From positions 625,001 through 689,000 of the forward strand of contig NZ_VISI01000002.1 in the NCBI RefSeq assembly GCF_007827365.1: 64,000 bases of DNA. Reading direction: 5' to 3'. How positions within the stretch are numbered: position 1 is the stretch's first letter; each line of letters starts with the position of its first letter. Under the pieces are notes generated by a model, which was not told the origin of the DNA, made no database searches, and saw only the letters and a list, made by a program, of their open reading frames with translations. This document shows positions 63,926 to 64,000 of the stretch, piece after piece. Both the position numbers and the translations under genes were made by a program. This DNA comes from Olleya sp. Hel_I_94 (lineage in GTDB: Bacteria > Bacteroidota > Bacteroidia > Flavobacteriales > Flavobacteriaceae).

Positions 63926-64000
63926 GTAATTTTAGTTTTCGGTTTTTAGTCGCAGTATACAGTGATTACTCAAAATGCTTACGCTTCTTAAACTTTGAAT

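Noticed and set aside
63926..64000. Possible end of another gene at the right edge on the minus strand
   Set aside because: A 23-codon frame ends in TAA there, but it is too short to support a call.

Overview
The window comes from a member of the Bacteroidota, almost certainly a marine-type Flavobacteriaceae. The sequence is AT-rich. Most transcription units carry the Bacteroidota -7 promoter element TAnnTTTG. Several protein families are typical of the group: TonB-dependent receptors with an N-terminal carboxypeptidase-regulatory-like domain, a type IX secretion C-terminal sorting domain, and DUF4834, DUF6146, DUF6638 and DUF3667 proteins. The genus cannot be fixed from this sequence. Nearly all of it looks like chromosomal backbone; I saw no IS element, prophage, CRISPR array, tRNA or rRNA.

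Layout. 1-4.1 kb: ychF (cut by the left edge) and a TonB-dependent receptor broken by a one-base frameshift. 4.4-8.1 kb: ferredoxin, divergent from a LuxC-like acyl-CoA reductase, then the serine pathway pair serC-serA. 8.2-14.2 kb: small envelope proteins and a probable metal-uptake unit (His/Cys-rich small protein, ZnuD-like receptor, lipoprotein). 14.3-18.3 kb: gcvT-glsA-SDR-pterin dehydratase operon, then yebC. 18.3-25 kb: bcp and nth (divergent), an ECF sigma factor divergent from uvrA, and a DUF3667 membrane protein. 25.2-27.1 kb: two paralogous secreted repeat proteins, each behind a sigma-54-like -24/-12 promoter. 27.2-32.7 kb: an operon for surface glycan or glycolipid work (DUF4834, YfhO, glycosyltransferase, flippase). 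32.8-39.9 kb: an outer-membrane protein, then a GNAT acyltransferase, a serine-palmitoyltransferase-type enzyme and a cysteine-synthase-type enzyme that together look like a sphingolipid/sulfonolipid (capnine-type) locus, and an S9 peptidase.

40-48.4 kb: ybaB, a giant-repeat OmpA protein, threonine aldolase, prfB with its programmed frameshift, two ArsC-like proteins (one without the catalytic Cys) and an outer-membrane receptor. 48.5-52 kb: an unlisted 57-residue membrane protein, a VOC/HxlR divergent pair with a visible operator, fumC and a Crp-type regulator. 52.2-56.4 kb: histidine-degradation genes hutI and a hutG-like arginase-family gene, with a coiled-coil membrane protein between them. 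56.4-64 kb: a T9SS-secreted beta-propeller and a five-gene minus-strand operon of an AAA+ ATPase, a Nudix hydrolase, a DUF6638 protein and two membrane proteins of unknown role.

Most worth following up: the OmpA protein whose two repeat arrays appear to derive from one 23-residue unit but carry opposite charge; the sulfonolipid/ceramide-type locus; the AAA+/DUF6638 operon; the sigma-54-linked secreted repeat proteins; and the candidate zinc-uptake unit. All functional calls rest on motifs recognised by eye; no database search was possible.
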